Source of the DNA: Competibacter sp963695105
Lineage (GTDB): Bacteria > Pseudomonadota > Gammaproteobacteria > Competibacterales > Competibacteraceae
Reading direction: 5' to 3'
DNA length: 64,000 nucleotides
NCBI GenBank assembly: GCA_963695105.1
Contig: CAVOGC010000017.1
Coordinates: forward strand, 1-64,000
In this document: in pieces, positions 47,885 to 57,081 of the stretch
Position numbering within the stretch: the first letter of the stretch is position 1
Layout of the letters: every line of letters begins with the position of its first letter
Notes under the pieces: model-generated
Databases searched by the model: none
Seen by the model: the letters and a program-made list of their open reading frames with translations, nothing else
What the model was told of the DNA's origin: nothing
Translations under genes and position numbers: made by a program

Positions 47885-49324
47885 ATGAATTTCGTTGCCC
47901 CTGATTTCGCGCCGGTGTTGCCGGAGCTGTTCGTGCTGGCCTTGACCTGCCTGGTGCTGGTTATCGATGTGTTCCTGGAGCAACGGCAGCGCCATATCAC
48001 CTACGGGTTGGCGCAACTGACCTTGCTGGGAGCGGCCCTGCTGACGCTTTTGACCTACGCGCAGGCGCCGGTGACCACGATGTTCGGTCACTACGTTAAG
48101 GATGCGATGGGCGATCTGCTCAAGCTGTTTATCTACCTGACCACCGCCGCCGGCTTTCTCTACTCGCGCGACTATCTGCGCCAGCGCGACCTATTCAAGG
48201 GCGAGTACTACGTGCTGGGTCTGTTTGGTGTGCTCGGCATGATGGTTATGGTGTCCGCCCACAGCTTGCTCAGCGTGTATCTGGGGTTGGAACTGCTATC
48301 GTTGTCGCTTTACGCCTTGGTGGCGATCGACCGGGATTCTCCGGTTTCTTCCGAAGCCGCCATGAAGTATTTCGTACTGGGTTCGCTGGCTTCCGGCATG
48401 TTGCTGTACGGCATTTCGATGATCTACGGCGCGACCGGCAGCGTGGATCTCCAAGTGGTGGCCGACGCCGTCGCCAGGCAGGGTCCGGACAACCTGGTGT
48501 TGGTGTTCGGACTGGTATTTCTGGTGGTCGGACTGTCGTTCAAGCTGGGCGCGGTGCCTTTCCATATGTGGTTGCCGGACGTCTACCAGGGTGCGCCCAC
48601 TTCGGTGACCCTGTACATTGGCTCGGCGCCCAAACTGGCGGCGTTTGCCTTGATCATGCGGGTCCTGGTGGATGGCCTGGGTTCGTTGCAGGGCGACTGG
48701 CAGCAAATGCTGATCATCCTGGCGGCGCTATCCATGGCGCTAGGCAACCTGGTCGCGATCGTCCAGACCAACATCAAGCGGATGTTGGCCTATTCGACCA
48801 TTTCCCATGTTGGATTTCTGCTATTGGGCATTCTGGCCGGCACGCCGGAGGGCTACGCGGCGGCCATGTTTTACGCCATCGTTTACGTGCTGATGGCGGT
48901 CGGGGCTTTCGGTCTGATCATGATGCTGAGTCGGACCGGCTTCGAGGCTGAAAACATTGATGACTTCAAGGGCCTGAACGACCGCAATCCGTGGCTGGCA
49001 TTCCTGATGATGGTCGTCATGATGTCAATGGCCGGCATTCCGTTCCTGGCCGGTTTCTACGCCAAGTGGGTCGTGTTGCAGGCGGTGGTTGATGTGGGGC
49101 TGGTGTGGCTGGCCATTCTCGGCGTGGTGTTCTCGGTGATCGGTGCGTTCTATTATCTGCGGGTGGTCAAATGTCTTTACTTCGACAAGCCAGAACAAAG
49201 CGCGCCGATCGAACTCAGTCGTGACGCTGAAATTGTCATCAGCGCCAACGGACTGCTGTTGGTGGTGCTGGGACTCTATCCGACCGCGCTGATGAGTTGG
49301 TGCGCCACGGCGCTGTTGAGCTAG
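47885..49324 (+). CDS. nuoN: NADH-quinone oxidoreductase subunit N
   Basis: Third antiporter-like proton pump, 479 residues. YLGLELLSLSLYALVA holds the channel Glu, FKLGAVPFHMWLPDVYQGAPTSVT the Lys helix, and AYSTISHVGF the distal Lys-type helix. It completes the 14-subunit set, so the complex appears functional. DUF2818 follows after 17 bases. Confidence 0.97.
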   Translation: MNFVAPDFAPVLPELFVLALTCLVLVIDVFLEQRQRHITYGLAQLTLLGAALLTLLTYAQAPVTTMFGHYVKDAMGDLLKLFIYLTTAAGFLYSRDYLRQRDLFKGEYYVLGLFGVLGMMVMVSAHSLLSVYLGLELLSLSLYALVAIDRDSPVSSEAAMKYFVLGSLASGMLLYGISMIYGATGSVDLQVVADAVARQGPDNLVLVFGLVFLVVGLSFKLGAVPFHMWLPDVYQGAPTSVTLYIGSAPKLAAFALIMRVLVDGLGSLQGDWQQMLIILAALSMALGNLVAIVQTNIKRMLAYSTISHVGFLLLGILAGTPEGYAAAMFYAIVYVLMAVGAFGLIMMLSRTGFEAENIDDFKGLNDRNPWLAFLMMVVMMSMAGIPFLAGFYAKWVVLQAVVDVGLVWLAILGVVFSVIGAFYYLRVVKCLYFDKPEQSAPIELSRDAEIVISANGLLLVVLGLYPTALMSWCATALLS

Positions 49325-49341
49325 GTAGGCGCCGTCCGGGC

Positions 49342-49665
49342 GTGTCGCAGGGTTTGTTGGTCGGGTTCTGGCTGGGGTTGGCGGTGGTGGCCGCTAACCT
49401 CCCTTGGCTGAGCGAACGCTGGCTGTTGGCGATTCCGCGTCAGCAGCGGGCCAAACCTGCCTGGTTGAGGCTGGTCGAGTGGGGGTTGCTCTACGGGTTG
49501 ATCGTTGGCATGGGCTTCGGTTTCGAATACAAGACGACCGGCGTCATTCATGCGCAGGCGTGGGAATTTTATGCAGTGACTTTGTGCCTGTTTGCGGTTA
49601 GCGCCATGCCGGGATTTATCTATTGCCACCAACTGCGGCGCTTGCTGCGGCAGGCGAGGCAGTAA
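49342..49665 (+). CDS. DUF2818 membrane protein downstream of nuoN
   Basis: 107 residues and three membrane helices. ANLPWLSERWL and QAWEFYAVTLCLFAVSAMPGFIY match the DUF2818 family, known mainly as the last gene of nuo operons in beta-proteobacteria. Function is unknown; a role in complex I assembly or stability is guessed from location. GTG 49342 is chosen because it starts just after the nuoN stop and is family-like; the frame extends back to 49297 inside nuoN. Confidence 0.8.
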   Translation: MSQGLLVGFWLGLAVVAANLPWLSERWLLAIPRQQRAKPAWLRLVEWGLLYGLIVGMGFGFEYKTTGVIHAQAWEFYAVTLCLFAVSAMPGFIYCHQLRRLLRQARQ

Positions 49666-49880
49666 CGCCTGAAAATAATAGTTGAGTCGGGTGCTCGACC
49701 ACCGCGCGGATTCCCAGCGCGAACCCTCCAATAGTTCCCGCTGCTCTTCCTTCAATATCCCTTTGTTTTCCTCAATTCTCGCTATGCCGCTCGCCAAGCC
49801 GGCGACCCCGTTCCTTGAAAAAGACCGGCCTCTGATCGGGTGACCCCGCATCGATTTGCTGCACCGCAATATAAGCTGCG

Positions 49881-49886
49881 CTATAA
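49881..49886 (+). promoter_or_regulatory. Candidate -10 of prkB
   Basis: A perfect TATAAT lies 33 bases before the prkB ATG in a 254-base gap (49666-49919) that otherwise holds no gene. The -35 region is weak (TGCACC at 17 bases). Confidence 0.5.
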
Positions 49887-49919
49887 TTCGGGCGCCTGTC
49901 AGTCACCGCAAGGGCGGTC

Positions 49920-50789
49920 ATGTCAAAACAGCATCCGATTATCGCCATTACCGGTTCGTCTGGCGCCGGCACTTCGACGGTTCGGGTCGCGATGGAGCAT
50001 ATCTTTCGCCGGGATGGCATCCATGCCGCCATCGTCGAAGGCGACAGCTTCCATCGCTACGATCGGCTGGAAATGCAACGGCAATGCGAACAAGCTTACC
50101 GGGAGGGCCGCAACCTCAGTCATTTCGGTCCCGAGGGGAATCTGTTCGACCGCTTGGAAGCGCTGTTCATGGAGTATGGCGAGCGCGGCGGCGGATTACG
50201 GCGTTATTACCTGCACAGCCGGGAAGATGCCGAGCGTTATGGCCAAGAGCCTGGGACGTTTGCGCCTTGGGCGCAATTGCCGCCCGGGACCGACCTGTTA
50301 TTCTACGAGGGCTTGCACGGCGGGGTAGTGACCGACAAGGTGAATGTCGCCCGTTATGTGGATCTGCTGATCGGGGTGGTGCCGATCGTCAACCTGGAAT
50401 GGATTCAGAAAATTCACCGTGATACCGCCGAGCGGGGCTACAGCGCCGAGGCGGTCACCGATGCCATCCTGCGGCGGATGTACGACTACACCCACTATAT
50501 CGTGCCGCAGTTTTCATGCACCGACATTAACTTTCAGCGAGTGCCGACGGTGGATACCTCCAACCCCTTCACCGCTCGCGATATCCCCACGCTGGATGAA
50601 AGCTTTGTGGTGATCCGCTTCAAGGACGCCCGCAAAACCCAGCCCAATTTCCCTCACCTGATTCACATGATTCACGACTCATTCATGTCGCGCCGCAACA
50701 CCATTGTGGTGCCGGGCGGCAAGATGGGTTTCGCCATGGAAATTATCCTGCAACCGCTGATCGAACGGTTGGTCCGCCGGGAATTATGA
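49920..50789 (+). CDS. prkB: Phosphoribulokinase family protein PrkB
   Basis: P-loop kinase of 289 residues, the same length as E. coli PrkB and very similar to it. Walker A is GSSGAGTST; EGDSFHRY, LFYEGLHGG and VDLLIGVVPIVNLEWIQKI follow, with the C-terminal VVPGGKMG. The family's reaction is phosphorylation of ribulose-5-P, but PrkB in non-autotrophs has no proven role. No RuBisCO or other Calvin-cycle gene is in this window. It stands alone with its own promoter and faces a convergent DMT gene 12 bases away. Confidence 0.9.
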   Translation: MSKQHPIIAITGSSGAGTSTVRVAMEHIFRRDGIHAAIVEGDSFHRYDRLEMQRQCEQAYREGRNLSHFGPEGNLFDRLEALFMEYGERGGGLRRYYLHSREDAERYGQEPGTFAPWAQLPPGTDLLFYEGLHGGVVTDKVNVARYVDLLIGVVPIVNLEWIQKIHRDTAERGYSAEAVTDAILRRMYDYTHYIVPQFSCTDINFQRVPTVDTSNPFTARDIPTLDESFVVIRFKDARKTQPNFPHLIHMIHDSFMSRRNTIVVPGGKMGFAMEIILQPLIERLVRREL

Positions 50790-50801
50790 GAGAGAGTCCG
50801 C

Positions 50802-51674
50802 TCAACCGGCGCGTGCACTCCCGCGGCTTGGTAGGGATATGGTGATGCCGGCGATGCCGGCCAGCGTCATCACACCGCCCAAGGCCAGCTTCCAGGTCAG
50901 GACATCGCCCCACAGCAACACACCGAAGGCGACCGCCAGCACGGGGTTCAGCAGCAGTAGCGGCGTGGTGACCCCGACCGGATAACGGCCGAGCAGATAA
51001 TAGACGATGCCGTGGCCGATCAGGGATGCGCCCAGGGCGGAATAGACCGGAGCCGCCAGCTCCAGGGTGCTCGCCGTGCGCAGGGCGGTCCACTGTCCCT
51101 GCTCGAACAGCAGCGAGAGCAGCGCCAGCGCCGGAGTGGCGCACAGCGCGATCCAAGCTTGCAGCGCGAACACGCCGACCCCGCGCAAGCGCCGCATCTG
51201 GATGGTGGCGAGCGCCATCGCCGCCGCGCCGGCGGTGACGAGCAGCAGGGCATCGAGATGGTGGAACACCACCGGATCGAAGCCGATGACCAGCACGCCG
51301 CCGAATGCCAGGGCGATGCCAGCCAGCCGCCGGGCATCCAGGGTTTCGCCCAACAGGAGCAAGGCCAGCACCGTCGAAAACGGTACGTAAAGCTGGCTGG
51401 CGATGGCGACCGAAGCGATGTCGCCGCTGGCTTCCAGACCGGCGAAGATCAGGCTGAAGTGCAGAACACCCTGCACCAGGGCGATTCCCAATACGCCGCC
51501 CATCCGGCCGGGAATCCAGCGCAGGAACGGCAGCAGCACCAGCAACAGGACGGCAAAACGCAAGCTGGTGAACAGAAAGGATTGGAAGTGGGTGACCCCC
51601 ACCTTGCCGGCGATGAAGTTGAACGCCCAGGCGGTGTTCGCGAGCAGTACCAGCAGCAAATCTCCAGGCTGCAT
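50802..51674 (-). CDS. EamA/DMT-family transporter
   Basis: Drug/metabolite transporter of 290 residues with ten membrane helices in two EamA repeats (LLVLLANTAWAFNFIAGK begins the first; the second begins about residue 150). Substrate unknown; many relatives export amino acids. ATG 51674 lies 39 bases after the DUF349 gene's stop on the same strand. The frame is open further upstream but that overlaps the DUF349 gene and is not family-like. Confidence 0.85.
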   Translation of the reverse strand: MQPGDLLLVLLANTAWAFNFIAGKVGVTHFQSFLFTSLRFAVLLLVLLPFLRWIPGRMGGVLGIALVQGVLHFSLIFAGLEASGDIASVAIASQLYVPFSTVLALLLLGETLDARRLAGIALAFGGVLVIGFDPVVFHHLDALLLVTAGAAAMALATIQMRRLRGVGVFALQAWIALCATPALALLSLLFEQGQWTALRTASTLELAAPVYSALGASLIGHGIVYYLLGRYPVGVTTPLLLLNPVLAVAFGVLLWGDVLTWKLALGGVMTLAGIAGITISLPSRGSARAG

Positions 51675-51712
51675 GCCGTAACGGGCCGGAGCGTCGTCGC
51701 CGGGCGGCGGTT

Positions 51713-54577
51713 TCAGACCTCCTCCCGTTGCCACCAGACCCTCGCGGCGTGCAGGAATCGGGTGTCCAGTTCGGCCGCCGCCTGGGCCGGCAGCGCGCCG
51801 GTCAGCCACCATTGTTCCTGCAATTGACGGGGATCGTAGAGCGCTTCGGTTTTGACAGCGGCGCCGGCCAGCGAGGCCGACAAGCGGGCGACCTGATACT
51901 CCATCCGCAGTGGCGCGAATTCAGGCGGCGAGTCCACGCCGGCCACGATCTCCATGCATACGCACCAGATTTGCTTGCGTTCCAGGTTGTGCTCCAAGCG
52001 CGCGCGCGCGGCCTGTATTTGATCGAGAGCGCCCGCCAGCGTTTCACAGACGGCGTCGAAGCGCTGTTGCAGCGCCGCCGCCAGCGTTGCCGGCAGGTCC
52101 GGCAACGCCGCCCACTCCTGGCGGGTCGACGAGAGCACGGTATCGTCCCGCTGGGTTTCCAACTCGGCTTCCAGCCGGGCGCATAGCCGGCTGCGCTGTT
52201 GCAGGTGCTGGAAGGTTTCCTGGATATCGGCCTGGCGCAGGAGTTTCTCGCGTTGGGCGAACTGCCGAACGGCTGCTTCAAAGCGCTGGTCGAGCGCACG
52301 CTGTTCGGTTCTGGGTACCGGCCCGATGATCCGCCACTCGTGTTGCGCCGCTTGCAATCGGGCGCTTGCTTGCGCCAGTTGTTCGGGTTCGATCAGGGCG
52401 AGCGACTCGACCTCTTCACACAGGCCCAGTTTGTGCCGCAGATGGGTTTGTCGTTCGGCGTCGGCGGCTTGCTGTTCGGCGTGACGGCGAGCGAAAACCG
52501 CGTCGCAGGCGGCACGGAAAGCCTTCCACAAAGCCTGTTCTTGCCGGTAGGAGCCTTGCACGGTGGGCTGCCATTGAGCCTGAGCGAGTTTAGCGGTTTC
52601 GACGGCGGCGCGTAGATCGGGGTTGTCCGCCAGACCTTGAACCTGCTGGATCAACTGCTGGCGCCGTTGCAGCTCACGTTCGCGTTCGACATCAAGGTGC
52701 GCGTCCAAGCGTCGCAGGACCTGTTGGAAGCGGCGGTCGATAGCCTTGCGGTCGGCGCGGTTGACTGGTCCAAGCTGGCGCCATTGTTCGCGGGCGCGAC
52801 GGCATAGCCGGTCGGCCTCGCGCCAGTCCACCTGTTGCCAGTCGGTTGTCGCTTCAAACTGTTCCATTTGCTCGCAAAGCGCCGCTTTCTGGTCAAAATT
52901 ATGCTGGCGTTCGCGGGTCTGAGCCTCGAAATAGGCCTGACACGGGGCGTAGGCGCGCTCACAGGCAGTGTTGAAGCGTTTCCATAGCCCCTTGGGCGCG
53001 CCGCCTTCATGATGGTCCAGCTCTTTCCAGGCCGTGCGGACTTGCTGGATGCGCTGAGCGATATCGGTCGGGTCGGTGTCGAGGTCAATCAGGCTTTCAG
53101 CGGCGGCGCAAAGCTGCTCCCGGGCCTGGCTGGCGCCCCAGCGCCGCCAGCCGCGCAGTTCGCCGATGCGCGCGGCGCAGGCTTGCAGACGCTCCTCGAT
53201 CACCGCCATCTGCCCCCGGTTCAGGCCAATGTTGTGTTTGATCTGGTGGCGGGCTTGCTCCTGTAGTTGAGTGGCCTGCTGCAATTCGCCATCCTCGACG
53301 GCCGTTTCGAGCTGGCACACCCGGTCCTGGATGTCTTGCCATTCCTGATCGCGGTTCTGGGCCTGTCGCTGCTGGCGGGCGCGCAATTTGTCGAGTAGGC
53401 CGTCAAAACGGCTCTGCAGGTCGTCGGCGAGCGCGCGCGACTCCGGTCGTTCCAGTCCTTCCCAATGCTGCCGCAGATGCTTGAGATCGGCGTCGCGCAC
53501 TTCGCTGGGCTGTTGGAGCAAGGTTTCGCCTTGCGCCAGCATTTCACGCAAGCGTTCGGTACGGATATGGTTGCGCCGCAGGATGCGTTCCTGTTCCTGG
53601 ATATCTTGAACCAGTTGGTGGAACCGCGCTGCTTGCCGCCGGCTTTCGCTATCCTGGGCGGGGCCGTGCTGGGTCCAGGCGGCGGGTGCCTCGGTGATGG
53701 CGTACCGGATCGCCGCGTCAAGTTCCGGGCTGGATTCGCCGTGCTGGCGCAACCGTTCCAACAGGGATTCCAGTGTGGCGAGCAGCTCCAGTCGCTGAGC
53801 CCGGCGGTTGGAGCTGGCCTGGCGTTCGGCCAGAAACCGGCCGCGAGCTTGCGCGTAGCGCGCCTGGAGTTCCGCTGGAGCGCCGGCTTCCTGCTCGCGC
53901 CATTCCTGCTCCAGTTTGGGAAACCGGCCCGCGTTGAGGCCGCTTTCGCCATCCCAGTTCAAGCGTTCCATTTCGGTACACAGCCGCTCCAGGTTTAAGG
54001 CGCGCGCCCGCTCGGTGTTCAGAGCGTCCAAACGTTCCCGTGCCCGGCGGTGCAGGCGCTTGTCGCGGTTACGGCTCTGACGGGCGATCTGGTCGAGCAG
54101 TGCGGGATCATGCACACGTTCCAGCGCCGCCAGTCGCAGGTCTGGATGGGAATTCCGAATGGCGATGTCGGCCAGTGTGGGTTCCAGGTCAATCCGCTCC
54201 AGCGCCGCCAGCCGCAATTCGGGTTCGGCGGCGTGTTGCAGCAAAAACTCCACCAGTCCGGCATCCGTGTCTTGCCGCAACCGTTCCAGGCGGCTGGCCA
54301 GCGCCGGGCCGCCGGCGACTTTGCCGGCCAGCAGGGAATGGTAGCGCGCCCGGCCGGCATCCCGAATGTCCGCGTCAGCATCTTCGTCGGCGATGCGGCG
54401 CAACAGGTCGGGATCGTTGAGCCGCTCCAGCGCGGCGCGACGAACCGCCGGATCGGGGTCCCGCCGCGCCAGATCGAGCAGTTTCGGATCGCTACTGTCC
54501 AGATTCCCCAGGGATTGCTTGCGGGTTTCAGGGTTGGCTTGTTGCCACTTGGGCTTGAGGAAACGGCTCAGGATCAT
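51713..54577 (-). CDS. HEAT-repeat and DUF349 protein
   Basis: Cytosolic protein of 954 residues. The N-terminal ~170 residues are short HEAT-like repeats (DPAVRRAALERL, ELRLAALERI, DLRLAALERV). The remainder is a series of DUF349 helical repeats with regularly spaced Trp and Arg (for example WKELDHHEGG and RREQWRQLGPV). DUF349 proteins are large coiled coils of unknown biochemistry. The start MILSRFLKPKWQ is typical, although no Shine-Dalgarno is visible before ATG 54577. It is divergent from the phasin gene. Confidence 0.85.
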   Translation of the reverse strand: MILSRFLKPKWQQANPETRKQSLGNLDSSDPKLLDLARRDPDPAVRRAALERLNDPDLLRRIADEDADADIRDAGRARYHSLLAGKVAGGPALASRLERLRQDTDAGLVEFLLQHAAEPELRLAALERIDLEPTLADIAIRNSHPDLRLAALERVHDPALLDQIARQSRNRDKRLHRRARERLDALNTERARALNLERLCTEMERLNWDGESGLNAGRFPKLEQEWREQEAGAPAELQARYAQARGRFLAERQASSNRRAQRLELLATLESLLERLRQHGESSPELDAAIRYAITEAPAAWTQHGPAQDSESRRQAARFHQLVQDIQEQERILRRNHIRTERLREMLAQGETLLQQPSEVRDADLKHLRQHWEGLERPESRALADDLQSRFDGLLDKLRARQQRQAQNRDQEWQDIQDRVCQLETAVEDGELQQATQLQEQARHQIKHNIGLNRGQMAVIEERLQACAARIGELRGWRRWGASQAREQLCAAAESLIDLDTDPTDIAQRIQQVRTAWKELDHHEGGAPKGLWKRFNTACERAYAPCQAYFEAQTRERQHNFDQKAALCEQMEQFEATTDWQQVDWREADRLCRRAREQWRQLGPVNRADRKAIDRRFQQVLRRLDAHLDVERERELQRRQQLIQQVQGLADNPDLRAAVETAKLAQAQWQPTVQGSYRQEQALWKAFRAACDAVFARRHAEQQAADAERQTHLRHKLGLCEEVESLALIEPEQLAQASARLQAAQHEWRIIGPVPRTEQRALDQRFEAAVRQFAQREKLLRQADIQETFQHLQQRSRLCARLEAELETQRDDTVLSSTRQEWAALPDLPATLAAALQQRFDAVCETLAGALDQIQAARARLEHNLERKQIWCVCMEIVAGVDSPPEFAPLRMEYQVARLSASLAGAAVKTEALYDPRQLQEQWWLTGALPAQAAAELDTRFLHAARVWWQREEV

Positions 54578-54852
54578 GAGGAGATCGATATGGCTCGGGG
54601 GTGGGGTGAAGCCCTGCCGGCTCGAGTGGATTCGATTGATATCCGGCAGCTAATTTTGCCGCTTACTTTAGCATACCGGTTCGGGGTTGTTGCCGCGGCG
54701 CGAGAGGATTGCCGTGCCACAACCATCTTAAAGCCGGTGTGGCGCCGGATGTCCGCTTTAGGATGTTTGCACTACTTCCGCTTGCTACAGTAAAGCCTGT
54801 GAAAAGTGCAAAACGAAGTGATATTGAGGCGATAGCCGATGAGGAGCACGTC

Positions 54853-55488
54853 ATGAGTGACCAAACCCACAAAAATGAGTCCGACCCCATGACCGGTCAG
54901 GTCAGGGCGGCGGTGGACAAGGTACAGCGGGAAACCGATAATTTGGTGGATTCGCTGGTCAGGGAGGGCGAGAAACTCCGGGATCAGGCGCTGAAGATGG
55001 CTGAAGAGAAAACCGGCGAGATCAGGGAGCGGGTTGATGAAGTTCGTGATCGGGTCGGAGAAGTCAGGGACAAGGCGACCAGCACCCTGGATAACCTGGA
55101 GCAGTTGTTCGAGGAGCGGGTGGCGCGGGCGTTGAAGGGGTTGGGCGTACCGACCCGCGACGACCTGCGGACCATCGCCAGGCAGTTGGAGGAGATTAAT
55201 CATTGTATTCAGGCCATCGCCAATGACCGGAAGGCGGCCGTGATGATCGCCCAAGCCGAGGAGGAGAAAGACGATCTAAAAATGATCAGCGGTATTGGCC
55301 CGGCGCTGGAAGGCAAGCTGAATGCCGCCGGTTTTTGCACCTACCGGCGGATCGCCAGTCTGACCGATACCGATATCGATGACCTGGAAGCCAATGTAAT
55401 CCACCTCAGCGGCCGGATTCGCCGCGACGACTGGGTCGGGCAAGCCAAGGTGTTACACGCTCGGAAATACGGGGGCGAAGCACTCTAA
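54853..55488 (+). CDS. Phasin-like granule protein fused to a helix-hairpin-helix domain
   Basis: 211 residues. Residues 20-125 are a phasin-type coiled coil of the PhaF/PHA-granule family: DSLVREGEKLRDQA, the RVDEVRDRVGEVRDKATS heptads, LEQLFEERVARALKGLGVPTRDDL. Residues 137-211 (DDLKMISGIGPALEGKLNAAGF and RDDWVGQAKVLHARKYG) are a compact HhH module, also found at the ends of other proteins and able to bind DNA. PHA granule surface localisation with DNA attachment, as for PhaF, is inferred. GAGGAG is six bases before ATG 54853; the frame upstream is not conserved. Confidence 0.8.
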   Translation: MSDQTHKNESDPMTGQVRAAVDKVQRETDNLVDSLVREGEKLRDQALKMAEEKTGEIRERVDEVRDRVGEVRDKATSTLDNLEQLFEERVARALKGLGVPTRDDLRTIARQLEEINHCIQAIANDRKAAVMIAQAEEEKDDLKMISGIGPALEGKLNAAGFCTYRRIASLTDTDIDDLEANVIHLSGRIRRDDWVGQAKVLHARKYGGEAL

Positions 55489-55516
55489 GGCGGGGTCCGA
55501 CGGGGGCGCCGGTCTT

Positions 55517-55576
55517 GGGCGGGACGGCCCGCCCCGCGTGAACCGGCCTGAGTGGCGGGGGAATCAGGACCGCCAC
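55517..55576. terminator. GC-rich hairpins between convergent genes
   Basis: Two stems: GGGCGGG/CCCGCCC with loop ACGG (55517-55534) and GTGGCGG/CCGCCAC with an 11-base loop (55552-55576). They lie between the convergent phasin and DUF465 genes and could end both transcripts; no U-tract follows either. Confidence 0.4.
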
Positions 55577-55613
55577 GCCATCAGGCCGAGCGGTCCCATT
55601 TGACTGAGTGGTC

Positions 55614-55820
55614 TCAGGCGTTGAGGTCGGGAATGAGCCTGCTTTCCAGATGTGCGATCATGTCCTTGAGCATAAGCTTGCGCTTCTTTAATCGCTTCAA
55701 CTCAAGCTCGTCGACGAGCGGGTCCTTGGCCAGGCGGGCGATCACATCGTCCAGATCGCGATGCTCGGTCCGCAGTTCGACGAGCCGGTGTTTGTAGTGT
55801 TCGATGTCACTGGTCTCCAT
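55614..55820 (-). CDS. DUF465 (YdcH-like) protein
   Basis: 68 residues forming a two-helix coiled coil; DUF465 signature HRDLDDVIARL, then ELELKRLKKRKLMLKDMI. Function unknown. The ATG at 55820 (METSDIEHYKHR) is chosen by family length; the frame is open upstream to 55949. It is convergent with the phasin gene and divergent from ttcA. Confidence 0.85.
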   Translation of the reverse strand: METSDIEHYKHRLVELRTEHRDLDDVIARLAKDPLVDELELKRLKKRKLMLKDMIAHLESRLIPDLNA

Positions 55821-56026
55821 TGTGGGATTCTCCGAAGAAGGGCGGTTTTTCTGTCCGGCGCGGCAAACCGGGACCGGGTGGATTCCCGATGCGCGGTGCT
55901 GACCGTGGTCACAAACGGGGAGTCTAGTCCTACGCCGAACGACCGGCAAGGTATCCGACTTGGCGCAACCCTGTTGATTTCAGGTAAAGTCGGCGCGCTG
56001 GACACGGTTTCCAAGGTGACAGGGCG

Positions 56027-56974
56027 ATGACGGTTGCGGTCAAGAAACAGCAGATCAATTTCAACAAGCTTCAGAAGCGGCTGCGACGGAGCGCCGGCCA
56101 GGCGATTCAGGATTTCAACATGATCGAGGACGGCGACCGGGTGATGGTCTGCCTGTCCGGCGGCAAGGACTCTTTTGTCATGCTCGACATCCTGCGCAAG
56201 CTGCGGGCGCGGGCGCCGGTGCGCTTCGAACTGGTCGCGGTCAATCTCGATCAGAAGCAGCCCGGTTTTCCCGAGCATGTACTGCCGGAATATCTCCAGG
56301 GCATCGGCGTGCCGTTCCATATCATCGAGCAGGATACCTACAGCGTGGTCAAGCGAGTGATCCCGGAGGGAAAAACCACCTGTGGGCTGTGTTCGCGCTT
56401 GCGGCGCGGGGTCCTATATACGTTCGCCAAAGAGCATGGCATGACCCGGATCGCGCTGGGCCATCACCGCGACGATATTCTGGAAACCCTGTTTTTGAAC
56501 CTGTTCCACGGCGGCAAGCTCAAGGCCATGCCACCCAAACTACTGAGCGACGACGGCCGGCATGTGGTGATCCGGCCGCTGGCCTATTGCCGGGAGCGTG
56601 ACCTCGCCGCCTACGCCGAGGCCCGGCGGTTTCCGATCATTCCTTGCAACCTGTGCGGCTCGCAGCCCAAGCTGCAACGCCAGGCAATCAAGGCCATGCT
56701 GCGGCAGTGGGAAAAACAGTTCCCGGGACGGATCGAAAACCTCTTCGCCGCGCTGCGGAATGTGGCGCCTTCGCATCTGGCCGATACCGGGTTGTTCGAT
56801 TTCGCCGGGTTGGGCGCGCGCAACGGCGGCCGGGTTCCGGAGTGGTTGCCCGGCGGGAGTGATGACGCCGCGGAATGGAATGTGGAGGAACATGAAAAGT
56901 TGTCGGTCAAGATGAGCGCGAAGCCGCACGTAAAGGAAGTATGTCTGCCCTTACCGACCACGCGGCGGGTTTGA
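56027..56974 (+). CDS. ttcA: tRNA 2-thiocytidine(32) synthetase TtcA
   Basis: PP-loop ATP pyrophosphatase that thiolates C32 of some tRNAs using a [4Fe-4S] cluster. It has 315 residues (E. coli 311). PP-loop LSGGKDSF, cluster Cys in CGLCSRLRRG, HHRDDILETLFLNLFHGG, and the C-terminal NLCGSQ are present. The N-terminus NFNKLQKRLRR is typical. The last ~30 residues are variable. The start lies 53 bases inside a gap shared with the divergent DUF465 gene. Confidence 0.95.
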   Translation: MTVAVKKQQINFNKLQKRLRRSAGQAIQDFNMIEDGDRVMVCLSGGKDSFVMLDILRKLRARAPVRFELVAVNLDQKQPGFPEHVLPEYLQGIGVPFHIIEQDTYSVVKRVIPEGKTTCGLCSRLRRGVLYTFAKEHGMTRIALGHHRDDILETLFLNLFHGGKLKAMPPKLLSDDGRHVVIRPLAYCRERDLAAYAEARRFPIIPCNLCGSQPKLQRQAIKAMLRQWEKQFPGRIENLFAALRNVAPSHLADTGLFDFAGLGARNGGRVPEWLPGGSDDAAEWNVEEHEKLSVKMSAKPHVKEVCLPLPTTRRV

Positions 56975-56980
56975 CGCTGT

Positions 56981-57059
56981 TTGAAATTCGCTGTTATGTT
57001 TCAATGCTTGTAATACGCCGGCTTTGCTTGATCGCATCCTCCCCTCCACGCTAGCCGGC
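56981..57059 (+). promoter_or_regulatory. Inverted repeats upstream of livK
   Basis: TTGAAA/TTTCAA (56981-57004) and GCCGGCT/AGCCGGC (57017-57059, a 29-base loop) lie in the 107-base leader of livK. The first could be an operator, the second an mRNA hairpin. Neither is assigned to a known regulator. Confidence 0.3.
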
Positions 57060-57081
57060 CTCACACGAGGAGATAATAAAT

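Noticed and set aside
46484..48091. 535-residue open frame opposite nuoM/nuoN
   Set aside because: Low-complexity His/Gln/Arg composition, antisense to membrane-protein codons.
50802..54577. Operon link between the DUF349 protein and the DMT transporter as a functional pair
   Set aside because: They are adjacent on one strand with a 38-base gap, but nothing in either sequence ties their functions.
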